The position numbers and the translations under genes were made by a program. DNA of 64,000 nt from assembly GCF_003075415.1 (NCBI RefSeq), contig NZ_QDAH01000008.1, positions 94,889-158,888 on the forward strand, read 5' to 3'. This document shows, piece by piece, positions 44,485-54,171 of the stretch (its first letter is position 1; each line of letters starts with the position of its first letter). This stretch comes from Microvirga sp. KLBC 81. GTDB taxonomy: Bacteria; Pseudomonadota; Alphaproteobacteria; Rhizobiales; Beijerinckiaceae. The notes under the pieces were generated by a model, which was not told the DNA's origin, made no database searches, and worked only from the letters and a program-made list of their open reading frames with translations.

Positions 44485-44570
44485 GAAGCGAACAGGCACC
44501 AGCGGGAGGCGCGCGAGAACGGAAGCCCCCGCTGACCTGCCGGCAAGCACCGACCGGCGCGCAGGTGTCT
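44485..44570. other. Non-coding gap before repeat copy 8
   Basis: 86 bases with no gene. The whole span from 44485 to the FAD oxidase stop at 44966 contains only this gap, the repeat and a P-type ATPase fragment. Confidence 0.4.
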
Positions 44571-44721
44571 TAGAGCATCGTGCGGAACCGAAGGTCCGCG
44601 TCAGCGACCCGAAGGTCCACGGCAGTGAAAAGTGGATCCGGTTTTCCGCACGATGCTCTCATTGACGGAGAAAGCATCGGACCCAAAAGTGCAAATCCAC
44701 TTTTCACGTCCGAGGCTGTAG
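44571..44721. repeat. Interspersed palindromic repeat, copy 8
   Basis: Starts TAGAGCATCGTGCGGAACC, has CCGGTTTTCCGCACGATGCT and a right extension AAGTGCAAATCCACTTTTCA ending CGTCCGAGGCTGTAG. It is one of the best-preserved copies. Confidence 0.92.
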
Positions 44722-44799
44722 ACAGGATCCTCCCCACTTCGGGCTGCCGACCAAGGCAGCCCATTTTTTGGAGCGGGTCCAATTCTTTCGTCCTGAGGC

Positions 44800-44925
44800 T
44801 TCCACATCGGGACCACGTCGGCATTCTCGATGGCGATGTTCGTGCCGGTGTCGACCGCGAAATCAACATCAGCCTCGGCCAGAGCAGGGGCATCGTTGAT
44901 GCCGTCTCCCACGAACGACGCAAAT
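44800..44925 (-). pseudogene. Fragment of a P1B-type metal ATPase
   Basis: The minus strand encodes [20 protein letters not shown] then [17 protein letters not shown], the conserved hinge and Mg-binding region of the phosphorylation domain of CopA-type ATPases. Flanking sequence on both sides is unrelated, and no DKTGT motif or membrane segments are nearby. About 40 codons of the original gene of roughly 700-800 codons remain. It sits between a repeat and an oxidase gene. Confidence 0.8.
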
Positions 44926-44965
44926 GGTGCAAGACTGCAGGAAAGCCTGATCCCGAGAGGGAGCC

Positions 44966-46396
44966 CTATCGAATGCCGATCCTGAGCCCAAGGAGTTTCG
45001 GGAGTTTGGCAACGGCCCGAGCCAGGACAGGAGCATGAAGATCCTGCTCGTCGGCCTCTTCGCATGCGAGAATGGCGGAGCGGATGGCGCTGGCGCCGGT
45101 AAAGCGGAACGGCTCAGGCGGCAGCCGCGGCAGTGATCGCGTGCAGAACGGCAGCGTCGACCAGCGATCCTTTTCGTTGAGGACCAACGATGCGAGACAC
45201 TGCCCGGCAATATAGGTGGCGTTCACGCCATGTCCCGAGAAGCCGCAGGCATAGTGGATTCGCGTATCGGGTATGGTCTTGAAGAAAGGAAGACGGTCGG
45301 CGGAGACATCGATCGCGCCGCCCCAGGCGCGTGCCAGCGGGACCTCCCTCAACTCGGGAAGCAGCCGACGAAGCCCTGCCTCCGCCCGTCCGATGCTCGC
45401 TCTGTCATGGGTAAGATGCCGCGCCTGCGCATCATCGCCGTAGCCTACCGGTCCGGATCCAGATCCCATCAGGACGCGGCCGTCCGGTGTCTTGCGGAAG
45501 TAGTGCAGGAACATGCGCAGATCCGCGAGGCCTTCATCGCCCGTCCAGCCCATGGCAGCCAGCTGTTCCGGCGCAGGTTCGGTCATGACGACATAACTGG
45601 AAAAGATGCTGACATGCGGCCGGACCTCCCGCCGCTCGCTCAGTGCGGCATTGGTCGCGAGCACGACTTCGCGAGCGACGATGTGGCCGCGAGGGGTTTT
45701 GACTCGGCATGGATGCCCCGGATCGACACTCAACATCGGCGTATTCTCGAAAAGAGCCACCCCGCGGTCGATTACGGCCTGCCGAAGCGCGCGTGCCAAG
45801 CGAGCAGGATGCACCGTCGCTGCATCGGGATAGAAGAGGCCCCGCCGGAACACCGGTGACGCGCAGCGCGCCTGAACCTCTTCCACGGAAAGTACCGCGA
45901 CATGGTCTTCCGCGCCCAGTTCGCGGGCGTGCTGCACGACGTCCGCGATCTTCTCCTCCTGCTGCGAAGTGGTGGCAACCACGAGATTGCCTCCCTCCCG
46001 CCACCAGATGTCGCGATCGCATTCGGAGGCGAAGTTCCGGATACCGTCCTGAGCCCAGTCGCCGGCCTTCGCGATCGCAAGAGCGCCGTCCCGTCCGAGA
46101 GCCTGGACGGCGGTGCCCAGAGAGGACCAGTAGCCGTGAACTTTTCCGCCGTTCTTGCCGCTCGCACCGGAGCCGCAGATCGCCGCTTCGATCAGCGCGA
46201 CGGAAAGGTCGGGACGACGGCTCTTGAGAGTAAGCGCGGTCCAAAGCCCGGCGAACCCGCCACCGACAATGGCGACATCGGCCTCACAAATTCCTTCGAG
46301 CGGCGCGGCGGCAGGCACGCTGCCCTCGTCCGTCAGGGCTTCATCAAGCCACCAAGAGCGATCGGATGGATCGATGGAGGGCAGAGAGGATCTCAT
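44966..46396 (-). CDS. FAD-dependent amino acid/amine oxidase (DAO family)
   Basis: A 476-residue DAO-fold enzyme. FAD motif [20 protein letters not shown] is at about residue 41, followed by [17 protein letters not shown]. Late FAD contact is in [18 protein letters not shown]. The N-terminal WWLDEAL matches gamma-glutamylputrescine/ordL-type oxidases. The ATG at 46396 is chosen. The frame is open further upstream but that part overlaps the neighbouring gene. It ends the leftward seven-gene operon with an amine-type ABC transporter. The substrate is unknown. Confidence 0.82.
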   Translation of the reverse strand: MRSSLPSIDPSDRSWWLDEALTDEGSVPAAAPLEGICEADVAIVGGGFAGLWTALTLKSRRPDLSVALIEAAICGSGASGKNGGKVHGYWSSLGTAVQALGRDGALAIAKAGDWAQDGIRNFASECDRDIWWREGGNLVVATTSQQEEKIADVVQHARELGAEDHVAVLSVEEVQARCASPVFRRGLFYPDAATVHPARLARALRQAVIDRGVALFENTPMLSVDPGHPCRVKTPRGHIVAREVVLATNAALSERREVRPHVSIFSSYVVMTEPAPEQLAAMGWTGDEGLADLRMFLHYFRKTPDGRVLMGSGSGPVGYGDDAQARHLTHDRASIGRAEAGLRRLLPELREVPLARAWGGAIDVSADRLPFFKTIPDTRIHYACGFSGHGVNATYIAGQCLASLVLNEKDRWSTLPFCTRSLPRLPPEPFRFTGASAIRSAILACEEADEQDLHAPVLARAVAKLPKLLGLRIGIR

Positions 46397-46479
46397 GGTG
46401 ACAATGCCGTAATGTGCCGCGCCGAACCTGAACGCTGCAAGCGCGGGCGCTGGGCGACGCGGCAGCGGGAAGCCTGGAG

Positions 46480-47565
46480 TCAATCTTGTTTCTGTAGTCT
46501 TGTGCGCAGGTCCTGCATCGACCGGTGGACCTCCTCGAGGTCGGCCACAGCAAAGCCCTCCGCCAAGGCGGGGGAGTGCCGAGCCAAGCGTTCGCGCAAG
46601 ACACCCGTGTAGCGCGCCCGCCGATCCGGGCCGACGACGAGGCCATTCTCTTCCTCGAAGCGTGCGTTCCACGCCACGGCCTCCTCCTGTGACAGAGATG
46701 GCGGCAGGTTGAGCGACAGGACGCCGCCGGCGAGCTGCACCGGATAGCCTCCAGGCAAGCCGTAAGGGCCAGGAACATGGCCGGCCCATGGGCGTCCTTC
46801 CGCGAGGGCGAGGATCAGCGGCACGCCGCTGGCTCCGGAGATGTCGATGACCGGCTCTGGCGTCAGCTTCACATTCCGGAACGTGCCGAACACATCGCTA
46901 ATCTCTTCGTCGTCGATCCAGACCCTTGGCGATGGTCCCGAACGTGTTTCGGCTGGACGCCGCCACGCTCCAAGATTTTGATAGTGCGCAAGAACCTTGA
47001 TGCGGCTCCTGTCCATCAGATTGCGATCGGCCGCGAAGGCATTGGACAAGATCGCGACGTTGCCCATGCCGCAGGTGACCTGGTGACCGAGCGCCTTGAT
47101 CAATCCGTTCACCACGTCCGGAAAGCTGCAATTGATCAGGGGAGCGGTGCTCCCGAGACGCGTCATGGCTGCCGCCACACGAGTGCTGAGAAGCGCCTGG
47201 AAAACCGCCGTCGCGCTCAACCCGCCCTCGGCGACGAGTCTGCTCCAGGCGTCGCCCGATCCTGCGATCACGGACGAAGTTTGCACGGAAGCCGCCTGCA
47301 CGACCACGTTCGGCGCCGTTTCTTCGAGCATTTCGACGGCAGCGCCCTCGGCAAGAAGATCGGTCTCACGTGGAACGATGGTCACAGGCGTGTCGAAGAT
47401 CGCCGCACGGGCACCCGCCGCGACCTTCAGCCATTGCAGGCGCTCGCGGTTGCGCCCCGCCAGAACCACACGGGTGGGGACGGTTGCGATGGCTGCGATG
47501 TCGAACAGGATGCGGGCAGCGAAAGCGCCGGTTCCGGTCAGGAGGATGGTGGATTCAGCCGTCAT
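46480..47565 (-). CDS. Rossmann-fold protein, saccharopine dehydrogenase-like
   Basis: A 361-residue protein with an N-terminal nucleotide-binding pattern ILLTGTGAFAARILFDIAAI and VVLAGRNRERLQWL, as in saccharopine dehydrogenase-like NADP proteins. PLINCSFPDVVNGLIKALG and the C-terminal half do not identify a known enzyme. It starts one base after the acyl-CoA ligase stop and precedes the FAD oxidase by 83 bases. A role in reductive handling of an imine or keto acid is possible but unproven. Confidence 0.6.
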   Translation of the reverse strand: MTAESTILLTGTGAFAARILFDIAAIATVPTRVVLAGRNRERLQWLKVAAGARAAIFDTPVTIVPRETDLLAEGAAVEMLEETAPNVVVQAASVQTSSVIAGSGDAWSRLVAEGGLSATAVFQALLSTRVAAAMTRLGSTAPLINCSFPDVVNGLIKALGHQVTCGMGNVAILSNAFAADRNLMDRSRIKVLAHYQNLGAWRRPAETRSGPSPRVWIDDEEISDVFGTFRNVKLTPEPVIDISGASGVPLILALAEGRPWAGHVPGPYGLPGGYPVQLAGGVLSLNLPPSLSQEEAVAWNARFEEENGLVVGPDRRARYTGVLRERLARHSPALAEGFAVADLEEVHRSMQDLRTRLQKQD

Positions 47566-47566
47566 C

Positions 47567-49102
47567 TCAGGTCCCTTGAGCGAGCCTATCCCAGCAATCG
47601 TCGAGACGCTTGGACAGCTTGTGCTTCATGATGCGCTGGCTCGGCGTGCGCTCGAACTCGTCGACGACGGCGATGTAGCGGGGGTTTTGGTAAGTGGCGA
47701 GGCGAGTAGAAAGCCAGGCGGAAATCTCTGCAGGTTCCACGTTGGTCCCGGCCTTCGGTTTGATGAAGAGCTTGATGTCCTGCTCGCCGACATCCGCCGC
47801 GACTCCGATCATGGCGCAATCCTCGACGGACGGATGATCGGCGGCCACGCGTTCGACTTCCCAGGCAGAGACGTTCTCGCCGCGGCAGCGGACGCTGTCG
47901 GTCATGCGGCCGTGAAAGATCAGGTTGCCTTCCGGGTCGTAGGAGCCGAGATCCCCTGTGTGCAGGGCACCGTTTCGAAGGGCCTTCTCGCTCGCGGCCG
48001 GATTGTCGAAATAGCCTGGAAAGATTGCACCCGGCTTCGAGGTGCGCACCACGATTTCTCCCCGCTCGCCCTGAGGCACTGGATTGCCGTCGGCATCGAG
48101 GAGTTCCACCGTGAACCACGGCACTGGATTGCCGACGGAACCGACGATCCCCTTGTCGTTGAAGGTGGTGATGCTGGAAGCCTCGGTCATGCCGTAGCAT
48201 TCCCGGATCTGCACTCCGAACCGGTCCTGGAACGCCTCCCAGATTTCGCCCGGGCAGCCTCCGCCCCAGGCGATCCGCACACCATGGTCACGGTCCATCG
48301 GCGACGGAGGCTGCTTGAGAAGGATCTGCAGGATGCCGCCGAGATAATGGATGTGCGTTGCGCGGTATTCCCGCACTTGGCTCCAGAAGCGGCTCGCGCT
48401 GAAGCGATCCACCATCGCAAGGACCACGCCGTGGGTCATCGGCAGGCCAAGGAGCTGAGCCCCGCCGATATGGTAAAGCGGCTCCCATACGAACATCACG
48501 TCGCCTGCCCGGGCGGCCGCGACGAGGCCGACCGCCTCTCCCGCCAGCCGCATCATATGGTTGGAGACGATCACGCCTTTCGGCTGGCCGGTCGTGCCGG
48601 AGGTGTACATGATGGCGAAGGGCGCATCCATGGTGGGTGCCGGTTCCGCGAAGGGGGTTCCGGTGCTCAGGACATCGGCCAAACGTGGATGATCCTCGTC
48701 TTTCCCATGAACGAGAAAACCGTGCCGGGGATGCTCTGCGCCGCATTCGGCAATCGTCGGCAGGAGCTCGGCATCGGTGATCACGAGGGTCGGCTTCGAA
48801 TGGTTGATGATGTACTGCAGGCCTTGGCCGCGCTGCTGGGCATTGAGCGGCACCCAGACCAGACCGGCCTTGGCGAGCCCGAATACCACCGCAAGAGTTT
48901 CCACGCTGTTGCGCATCATCACCGCGACATGCTCGCCCGACCGCAAACCGCGGGAACGCAGCCAGGCTGCCAGAGCTGCGGACTGCGTATCAAGCATGGC
49001 GAAGGTGATGGGCTCGCCGTTGAAGCGGGCGAAGACCCCCTCGGGATTCTGCTCGGCATGCAGGCGCAAAAGGTTTGCGAGACTGGTACCATCGAGTGAC
49101 AT
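47567..49102 (-). CDS. Acyl-CoA synthetase (AMP-dependent ligase, CaiC-like)
   Basis: A 511-residue ANL-superfamily ligase. The AMP-binding P-loop is AIMYTSGTTGQPKGVIVSNH. Adenylation motifs are RECYGMTEASSI and LHTGDLGSYDPEGNL, and the hinge is RCRGENVSAWEVE. The C-terminal catalytic lysine is in TPSQRIMKHKLSKR. It activates a carboxylic acid to its CoA thioester with ATP. Carnitine/crotonobetaine-CoA ligases look similar, but the substrate cannot be fixed. It lies 22 bases after the ABC permease gene. A crotonase gene heads the same operon. Confidence 0.88.
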   Translation of the reverse strand: MSLDGTSLANLLRLHAEQNPEGVFARFNGEPITFAMLDTQSAALAAWLRSRGLRSGEHVAVMMRNSVETLAVVFGLAKAGLVWVPLNAQQRGQGLQYIINHSKPTLVITDAELLPTIAECGAEHPRHGFLVHGKDEDHPRLADVLSTGTPFAEPAPTMDAPFAIMYTSGTTGQPKGVIVSNHMMRLAGEAVGLVAAARAGDVMFVWEPLYHIGGAQLLGLPMTHGVVLAMVDRFSASRFWSQVREYRATHIHYLGGILQILLKQPPSPMDRDHGVRIAWGGGCPGEIWEAFQDRFGVQIRECYGMTEASSITTFNDKGIVGSVGNPVPWFTVELLDADGNPVPQGERGEIVVRTSKPGAIFPGYFDNPAASEKALRNGALHTGDLGSYDPEGNLIFHGRMTDSVRCRGENVSAWEVERVAADHPSVEDCAMIGVAADVGEQDIKLFIKPKAGTNVEPAEISAWLSTRLATYQNPRYIAVVDEFERTPSQRIMKHKLSKRLDDCWDRLAQGT

Positions 49103-49124
49103 CGAGATCTCTCAGATTGTGAGT

Positions 49125-50909
49125 TTAAGTCGTGCGGCGGAAGCGTTCGGCGAGGAGAAGGAGGACGGTCACGATCACGAAGACAACGACAGACACCGCA
49201 GCGAGCGTCGGATTGAGCTGCAGGATCATGTCGTCCCACATCTGCTTGGGAAGCGTCGTCTTGATCCCACCGCTGACGAAGATCGCAATCGTGAGCTCGT
49301 CGAAGGAGGTGATGAAGGCGAACAGGAAGGCCGCGACCAATCCTCCCTTCACGAGGGGGACCGTGACGAGAAGCAGGGTCTTGAGCCGGTTGGCTCCAAG
49401 CACCGCCGCCGCCTGATCGAGACGCCAGTCGTAATTCTTCAGGATCGCCGTGATGGTCACGAAGGCGAAGGGAAGGGCCAGGACGGTATGACCGATCACC
49501 AGACCCAGATCCGTCGCGACGAGGCCGATCTGAGCGAACAGATAAAACAGGCCGACCGCGATGATGATGCGCGGGACGATCAAGGGAGCAAGGAACGTCG
49601 CAAAGACAACTCCGCCCCAGCGGGTGTTGGAGCGCGCCAGCGCCAGTGCCGCCAGTCCCCCGATGAGGGTCGCACATATTGCGGTCGCGGCAGCCACGCC
49701 GAAGGAGCGCAATGTGGCGGAAAGCCAGACGGGCGAGGAGAAGTACGTCTCGAACCACTGCAGGCTGTATCCGGGAGGTGGAAATTCCAGGAACTGCGAA
49801 CTCGTGAAGCCGATGGGGATCACGAGGAGAGTCGGCAGAACCAGAAACACGAGGGCAAGCGTGCAGTAGAGCGGCAGCAGCAGGCGTGCTCCGCGAGTTC
49901 CGATCACCTGCCGGACGGCGTCGGCCAGGACGGCGCTCGCCTTGGCGACAATCCGCAGGATCGCGAGCCCGAGCAGACGCAGGCGTCCCGATCCGCTGTC
50001 TTGCGTCGAGGTCTCGCCTGAGAGCGACGAGAGGCCGAAGAGGCGGTCATAGACCCAGCAGGTGATGAGGGCTGCGACCAGCATCATGGCAGCAAGCGCC
50101 CCGGCAAAAGCCCAATTGAGGAGTTCCTGCACCTGCGTGATGATGAGCTGCGCAAGCATCGTCTCGCGCCGTCCGCCCAGGAGAGCAGGGACGATGAAGA
50201 AGCCCAGAGACGAGATGAAGACAAGCAGGCCGCCGGCCGTCACGCCGGGCAGGGAGAGCTTGAAGTAGACCAGCCAGAAGGATTGAGCCGGAGCGGCACC
50301 CAGCGCCTGCGCTGCCTGGATCAGGCGCCGGTCGATGCCGATCATGACCGGGAGCATGGTGAGCACCGCGAGAGGGACCATCGCATGGACCATGCCGACC
50401 ATCACGCCAAACTCGTTGTAGGCGAGAGGAAGCGGCTGGGAGGCTATGCCGCTTCCCGTAAGCATGCTGTTGATCACGCCGGTACGGCCGAGTATGACCA
50501 TCCAGGCGAAGGTCTTCACGAGGTAGCTTGTCCAGAACGGCACCATCACGAGCAGCACCATGCGCTCCCGCAATCCTTCCCGCAGTCCGGCCAGCCAATA
50601 GGCCAGAGGATAGCCGAGGAGCACCGAGAACAGCGCCGTATTGCCGGCGATCTTGAACGTGATGCCCAGCACCTGAAGATACACGTCCGTGTTCGCGATA
50701 CGGGCATAACTCGCGACGCTGAGGGCGCCGCTCGCCGGATCCTGCACGCTCAGAGCCAGAAGACGCACGACCGGATACAGGAAGAAGACGGCCAGGAACG
50801 CGAGCCCCGGTGCTGCCAGCCAGAGCGCATTGGGACGTAATAGGCGCTGGCGCAGCGGGAGGGCGGGGGCGGTGATTGCTGTCATGCCTGCGATTCCTTT
50901 AGCGTTCAT
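49125..50909 (-). CDS. Fused ABC transporter permease (PotB-PotC-like in one chain)
   Basis: A 594-residue protein carrying two complete binding-protein-dependent permease domains. Domain 1 (about residues 25-300) has the ATPase-contacting EAA-type loop AAQALGAAPAQSFWLVYFKL. Domain 2 (about residues 345-590) has AAAVLGANRLKTLLLVTVPL. In the spermidine/putrescine (POPT) family these are normally separate proteins, PotB and PotC. The ATG at 50909 overlaps the ATPase stop (ATGA), and a second ATG at 50885 follows AAAGGA. It forms the channel for the substrate bound by the Tat-exported protein at 52249. Confidence 0.9.
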   Translation of the reverse strand: MNAKGIAGMTAITAPALPLRQRLLRPNALWLAAPGLAFLAVFFLYPVVRLLALSVQDPASGALSVASYARIANTDVYLQVLGITFKIAGNTALFSVLLGYPLAYWLAGLREGLRERMVLLVMVPFWTSYLVKTFAWMVILGRTGVINSMLTGSGIASQPLPLAYNEFGVMVGMVHAMVPLAVLTMLPVMIGIDRRLIQAAQALGAAPAQSFWLVYFKLSLPGVTAGGLLVFISSLGFFIVPALLGGRRETMLAQLIITQVQELLNWAFAGALAAMMLVAALITCWVYDRLFGLSSLSGETSTQDSGSGRLRLLGLAILRIVAKASAVLADAVRQVIGTRGARLLLPLYCTLALVFLVLPTLLVIPIGFTSSQFLEFPPPGYSLQWFETYFSSPVWLSATLRSFGVAAATAICATLIGGLAALALARSNTRWGGVVFATFLAPLIVPRIIIAVGLFYLFAQIGLVATDLGLVIGHTVLALPFAFVTITAILKNYDWRLDQAAAVLGANRLKTLLLVTVPLVKGGLVAAFLFAFITSFDELTIAIFVSGGIKTTLPKQMWDDMILQLNPTLAAVSVVVFVIVTVLLLLAERFRRTT

Positions 50910-51985
50910 GGCACCAGGACCGCTGCGTCCGGATGCCAGCCCAAGGTTGCGCGCTCTCCATATGCGGGAGCGGTCTGTCCCGGCGGCAGGCGCACGATCA
51001 CCGTTTCGCCCTCGTCGAGATCAACGATGAGGCGCGTCTCGGAGCCGGCGTAGACGGCATCGGTGACACGGCCCACGATGGTGTTTCCTTTGTCGCCTCC
51101 GAGGCTGATTTGCTCGGGGCGAACCACGATGGCGGCCTCCGCACCGGAGCACGTGGCGCCTGCGGGCAGGCGGAATTTTCCATGCGGCGTCGAAAGACGG
51201 ATCTCCCCGTTCGAGGCAGTGTCGACCTGCCCGCGGAAGATGTTCGAGATCCCGATGAAGTCGGCCGCGAAGGCCGTCGCCGGACGGGCGTAGATATCCT
51301 GGGGAGAGCCGAGCTGCTCGATCCGTGCATGATTCATCAGGCAGATCCGGTCGGAGAGCGCGAGCGCCTCCTCCTGGTCGTGCGTCACGTAGATGATGGT
51401 TGCACCGGTTTCACGATGCAGCTGCTTGATCTCGATCTGCATATGCTCGCGCAGCTTCTTGTCGAGAGCGCCAAGCGGCTCGTCCATGAGGATGATCGAC
51501 GGCTGGTAGACGAACGAGCGGGCGAGCGCGACACGCTGCTGCTGTCCGCCGGAAAGCTCCCGTGGAAAGCGCGCCGCAAGATGGTCGAGCTGCACCATCG
51601 CCAGCGCGTCCTTGACCCGCTGCTTGACCTCCGCGGCGGACAGCGCGCGCATGCGCAGAGGGAACTCGATGTTCTCGGCAACGGTCAGGTGAGGGAACAG
51701 TGCGTAGTGCTGAAACACAAGACCGATGTCGCGCTGGTGAACCGGCGTCTGCGTCTGGTCGCGGCCATCGATGAGAATGCGCCCCGAACTCGGCTCGACG
51801 AGGCCGCAGACCATCTGCAGCAGCGTCGTCTTGCCCGACCCCGAGGGCCCGAGCAGGGTGAGGAACTCTCCCGTCGGAACGGTCAGGTGCGTCGGCTCCA
51901 GCGCCGTGACAGTGCCATAGCGCTTCGACAAGCCTTCAATGATCAGCTTCGGCGCGGTCACGCCATGCTTCGCTACCGTCGTCAT
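50906..51985 (-). CDS. ABC transporter ATPase (PotA family)
   Basis: A 359-residue ATPase. Walker A GPSGSGKTTLLQMVCGL, Q-loop FQHYALFPHLTV, signature LSGGQQQRVALARSF, Walker B IILMDEPLGALD and the H-loop VTHDQEEAL are all present. A TOBE domain fills the C-terminal part, with FIGISNIFRGQV and VVRPEQISLG. It energises the fused permease, with which it overlaps by four bases. The start at 51985 follows AAGGAA, and the longer open frame upstream is not used. Confidence 0.93.
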   Translation of the reverse strand: MTTVAKHGVTAPKLIIEGLSKRYGTVTALEPTHLTVPTGEFLTLLGPSGSGKTTLLQMVCGLVEPSSGRILIDGRDQTQTPVHQRDIGLVFQHYALFPHLTVAENIEFPLRMRALSAAEVKQRVKDALAMVQLDHLAARFPRELSGGQQQRVALARSFVYQPSIILMDEPLGALDKKLREHMQIEIKQLHRETGATIIYVTHDQEEALALSDRICLMNHARIEQLGSPQDIYARPATAFAADFIGISNIFRGQVDTASNGEIRLSTPHGKFRLPAGATCSGAEAAIVVRPEQISLGGDKGNTIVGRVTDAVYAGSETRLIVDLDEGETVIVRLPPGQTAPAYGERATLGWHPDAAVLVP

Positions 51986-52196
51986 CGCAGCGTATTCCTT
52001 CCTTCGTCTCGAAGCCGTGTGCGGGCGCGGTATCGAGCGGATCCGCGACACCCGCCCAACAGAAGAATGCAAGAAGAGCCGGCTCTGTAGAGCCCAAGAG
52101 CAGCCGCGGGACACAGGCTCCGCGGCCGGGCCCTCGGGCATCGGCGAAAGCTCACGCGCACCCGGTTCGTGAGCTCCAGCTCAGTCCCGCCGGAAC

Positions 52197-52242
52197 GCGC
52201 CGCCGCTTCAGAAGTCCGTCTTCCGGATCGAAGCGGCGGCGC
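52197..52242 (-). promoter_or_regulatory. Strong mRNA hairpin between binding-protein and ATPase genes
   Basis: Perfect 13-base arms GCGCCGCCGCTTC (52197-52209) and GAAGCGGCGGCGC (52230-52242) enclose a 20-base loop. It begins seven bases after the binding-protein stop, inside the 263-base gap before the ATPase gene. Such structures often protect the upstream message or cause partial termination, so the binding protein is made in excess. There is no U run. Confidence 0.65.
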
Positions 52243-52248
52243 TCGCCA

Positions 52249-53316
52249 TCAGGTCAAGAGCCAGCTGTTGAACCGCTCGGTCACTGCGGCGCGGTTCGCG
52301 CTCCACCAGTTTTCGTCGGCGACCCGCATCTTCTTGAGATTCTCGGGCGAGGTCGGCAGCACCTTCGCCCGCTCCGGCGAGATGCTCTTGTAGGCCTCGA
52401 GATTGGTCGGTCCGTAAGCCAGAACGTCCGTGAAGGCGGCCTGACGGTCAGGGGCGGAGCAGAACTTGATGAACTGCCTCGCGGCGTCCGCACGCGGGCA
52501 TCCCTTCGGAATTGCCCAGCCCTCGATGGAATAGAGACCCTGCTCCCAGACGATCGTCGCCGGTGCGCCGCCATCGATCGCTGCCTGGAGGCGCGCGTTC
52601 CAGCCGCTGATTAGATCGACCTCGCCACTCTGCAGGAGCTGCGTCGACTGTGCGCCGCCTGTCCACCACACGGCAATGTGCGGCTTGATCTTGTCGAGGC
52701 TCTTGAATGCGCGGTCGACGTCGAGCGGATAGAGCTGATCGAGGCTCACGCCGTCGGCCAGCAGGGCCTGCTCAAGGGAGTCGATGGGATTCTTGCGCAG
52801 GGAGCGGCGGCCAGGGAACTTCTCTACGTTCCAGAAGTCCGCCCATGACTTCGGCGCATCGTTCTTGAAGCGGTCGGTCCTGTAGGCGAAGACCGTGGAA
52901 TAGACGTCCGTGCCCATCCAAAGATCGGTGATTGCCTCCGGCATCAGGCCGGGCGCTGCATCACGAGTGAAGCCGATGGGTTCGAGGAGGTTCTGCTTCG
53001 CCAAGATGTCCCGCGCCGAAAGGGTCAGCGTGCAGACATCCCAAGTGTAGGACTTCGTTTCGACAATCGCCTTGAACTGTGCCGTGGGTTCGGCCTCACG
53101 GGCCACGCTGACCACTTTGATGCCGGTCGCCTTTTCAAACGGGTCGTAGAAGGCTTTCCGGAAGGCTGGGCCAAAGGGGCCGCCGGGATCGGCGACGGTG
53201 ATCGTCGTCGCCGCCAGAGCCCGGCTGGAAAGACCCGGCATTCCGAGGGCCAGGGCTGCGCCGCCTGCCGTCTTGAGCAGGTGCCTCCGGTTCATCGTCA
53301 GATTGGTATCGCTCAT
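52249..53316 (-). CDS. Periplasmic solute-binding protein (PotD-type), Tat-exported
   Basis: A 355-residue binding protein. MNRRHLLKTAGGAALALGM is a twin-arginine signal ending near SRALA. The mature part has family features AKQNLLEPIGFTRD, TGGAQSTQLLQSGEVDLISG and IPKGCPRADAARQFIKF. It probably captures an amine or betaine-like compound for the fused permease and PotA-type ATPase. The ATG at 53316 follows CAGGAGGACGAAC. It is 58 bases downstream of the crotonase gene. Confidence 0.9.
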   Translation of the reverse strand: MSDTNLTMNRRHLLKTAGGAALALGMPGLSSRALAATTITVADPGGPFGPAFRKAFYDPFEKATGIKVVSVAREAEPTAQFKAIVETKSYTWDVCTLTLSARDILAKQNLLEPIGFTRDAAPGLMPEAITDLWMGTDVYSTVFAYRTDRFKNDAPKSWADFWNVEKFPGRRSLRKNPIDSLEQALLADGVSLDQLYPLDVDRAFKSLDKIKPHIAVWWTGGAQSTQLLQSGEVDLISGWNARLQAAIDGGAPATIVWEQGLYSIEGWAIPKGCPRADAARQFIKFCSAPDRQAAFTDVLAYGPTNLEAYKSISPERAKVLPTSPENLKKMRVADENWWSANRAAVTERFNSWLLT

Positions 53317-53374
53317 GTTCGTCCTCCTGTTTCGCAGGTCGTGAACCCGCATTCCCTCACGCTGTGGCGGGGCT

Positions 53375-54148
53375 TCAGCCCTTCTTTGCCGCGGCCTTGC
53401 GAGCCAAAAACTGTTCCATCATCCGGGCCGGCTCTCCGGAGGCGTATGCTTCGCGCTGGATGCGGATGCCGGCAGCGAGGCTGTCGCGGAAGCCTTCCTC
53501 AGTCATTTCACGGAAGCGCTGGCGGTCCAGACGCATTGCGACAGGAGGTTTGCTCGCGAGGAGTTCTGCAAGTGCAAGGGACTCGCTCATCACCTTGTCC
53601 TGGGGCACCAGACGATTGATCACGCCGATGCGGTGGCATTCATCCGCATCCATCATGCGGCCAGTGAGCGTCAGGTCAATGGTTCGGGCGAGGCCAATGA
53701 TCTCGCGCATGATCCAGGGACCCGTGGTGCTGGCAATTCCGGAGTTGATCTCTGGCTGGCCCATGGTCACGCCAGGGTGACCGACCCGGAGGTCGCATAG
53801 GAGCGCCACCTGAAAGGCCGAGCCGGCAGCGACGCCGTTCAACGCCGCGATAATGGGCTTCGAGAGCGACCGGATGCGGTCGTAGAGGCGCTCCCACTCG
53901 CCGATCCACTGCTCCGCCCGATCTGGGTCGAAAGTCTTGGTCTCGTTGAGGTCCTGCCCGGCCCCAAAAGCGCGGTCACCAGCACCGGTGAGGATAATAG
54001 CGCGGACTTCCGCATCCTCCTCCATGGCCGACAGGGCGGCGGTCAACTCGTCCCGCATGGCCACGTTCCAGGCATTGAGAACCTGGGGACGATTCAAGGT
54101 GATGATGCCGACTGCACCCCGCCGCTCACTCAAGACAAATTCGGCCAT
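53375..54148 (-). CDS. Crotonase-family protein with first catalytic Glu replaced
   Basis: A 257-residue enoyl-CoA hydratase/isomerase-family protein. AFGAGQDLNETKTF is the oxyanion loop. The segment GVAAGSAFQVALLCDLRV has Gln where hydratases have the first catalytic Glu before the CD motif. The second Glu is kept in GQPEINSGIASTTG. It may therefore be an isomerase or other crotonase rather than a hydratase. It starts at an ATG after AAGGA and is the first gene of the leftward operon opposite the IclR gene, with a TATTGCA palindrome in its promoter region. Confidence 0.82.
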   Translation of the reverse strand: MAEFVLSERRGAVGIITLNRPQVLNAWNVAMRDELTAALSAMEEDAEVRAIILTGAGDRAFGAGQDLNETKTFDPDRAEQWIGEWERLYDRIRSLSKPIIAALNGVAAGSAFQVALLCDLRVGHPGVTMGQPEINSGIASTTGPWIMREIIGLARTIDLTLTGRMMDADECHRIGVINRLVPQDKVMSESLALAELLASKPPVAMRLDRQRFREMTEEGFRDSLAAGIRIQREAYASGEPARMMEQFLARKAAAKKG

Positions 54149-54171
54149 GGCCCGGATCCTTCTGCTGATTT

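Noticed and set aside
47096..49099. A 667-codon plus-strand ORF
   Set aside because: Antisense to the acyl-CoA ligase, which has clear adenylation motifs.
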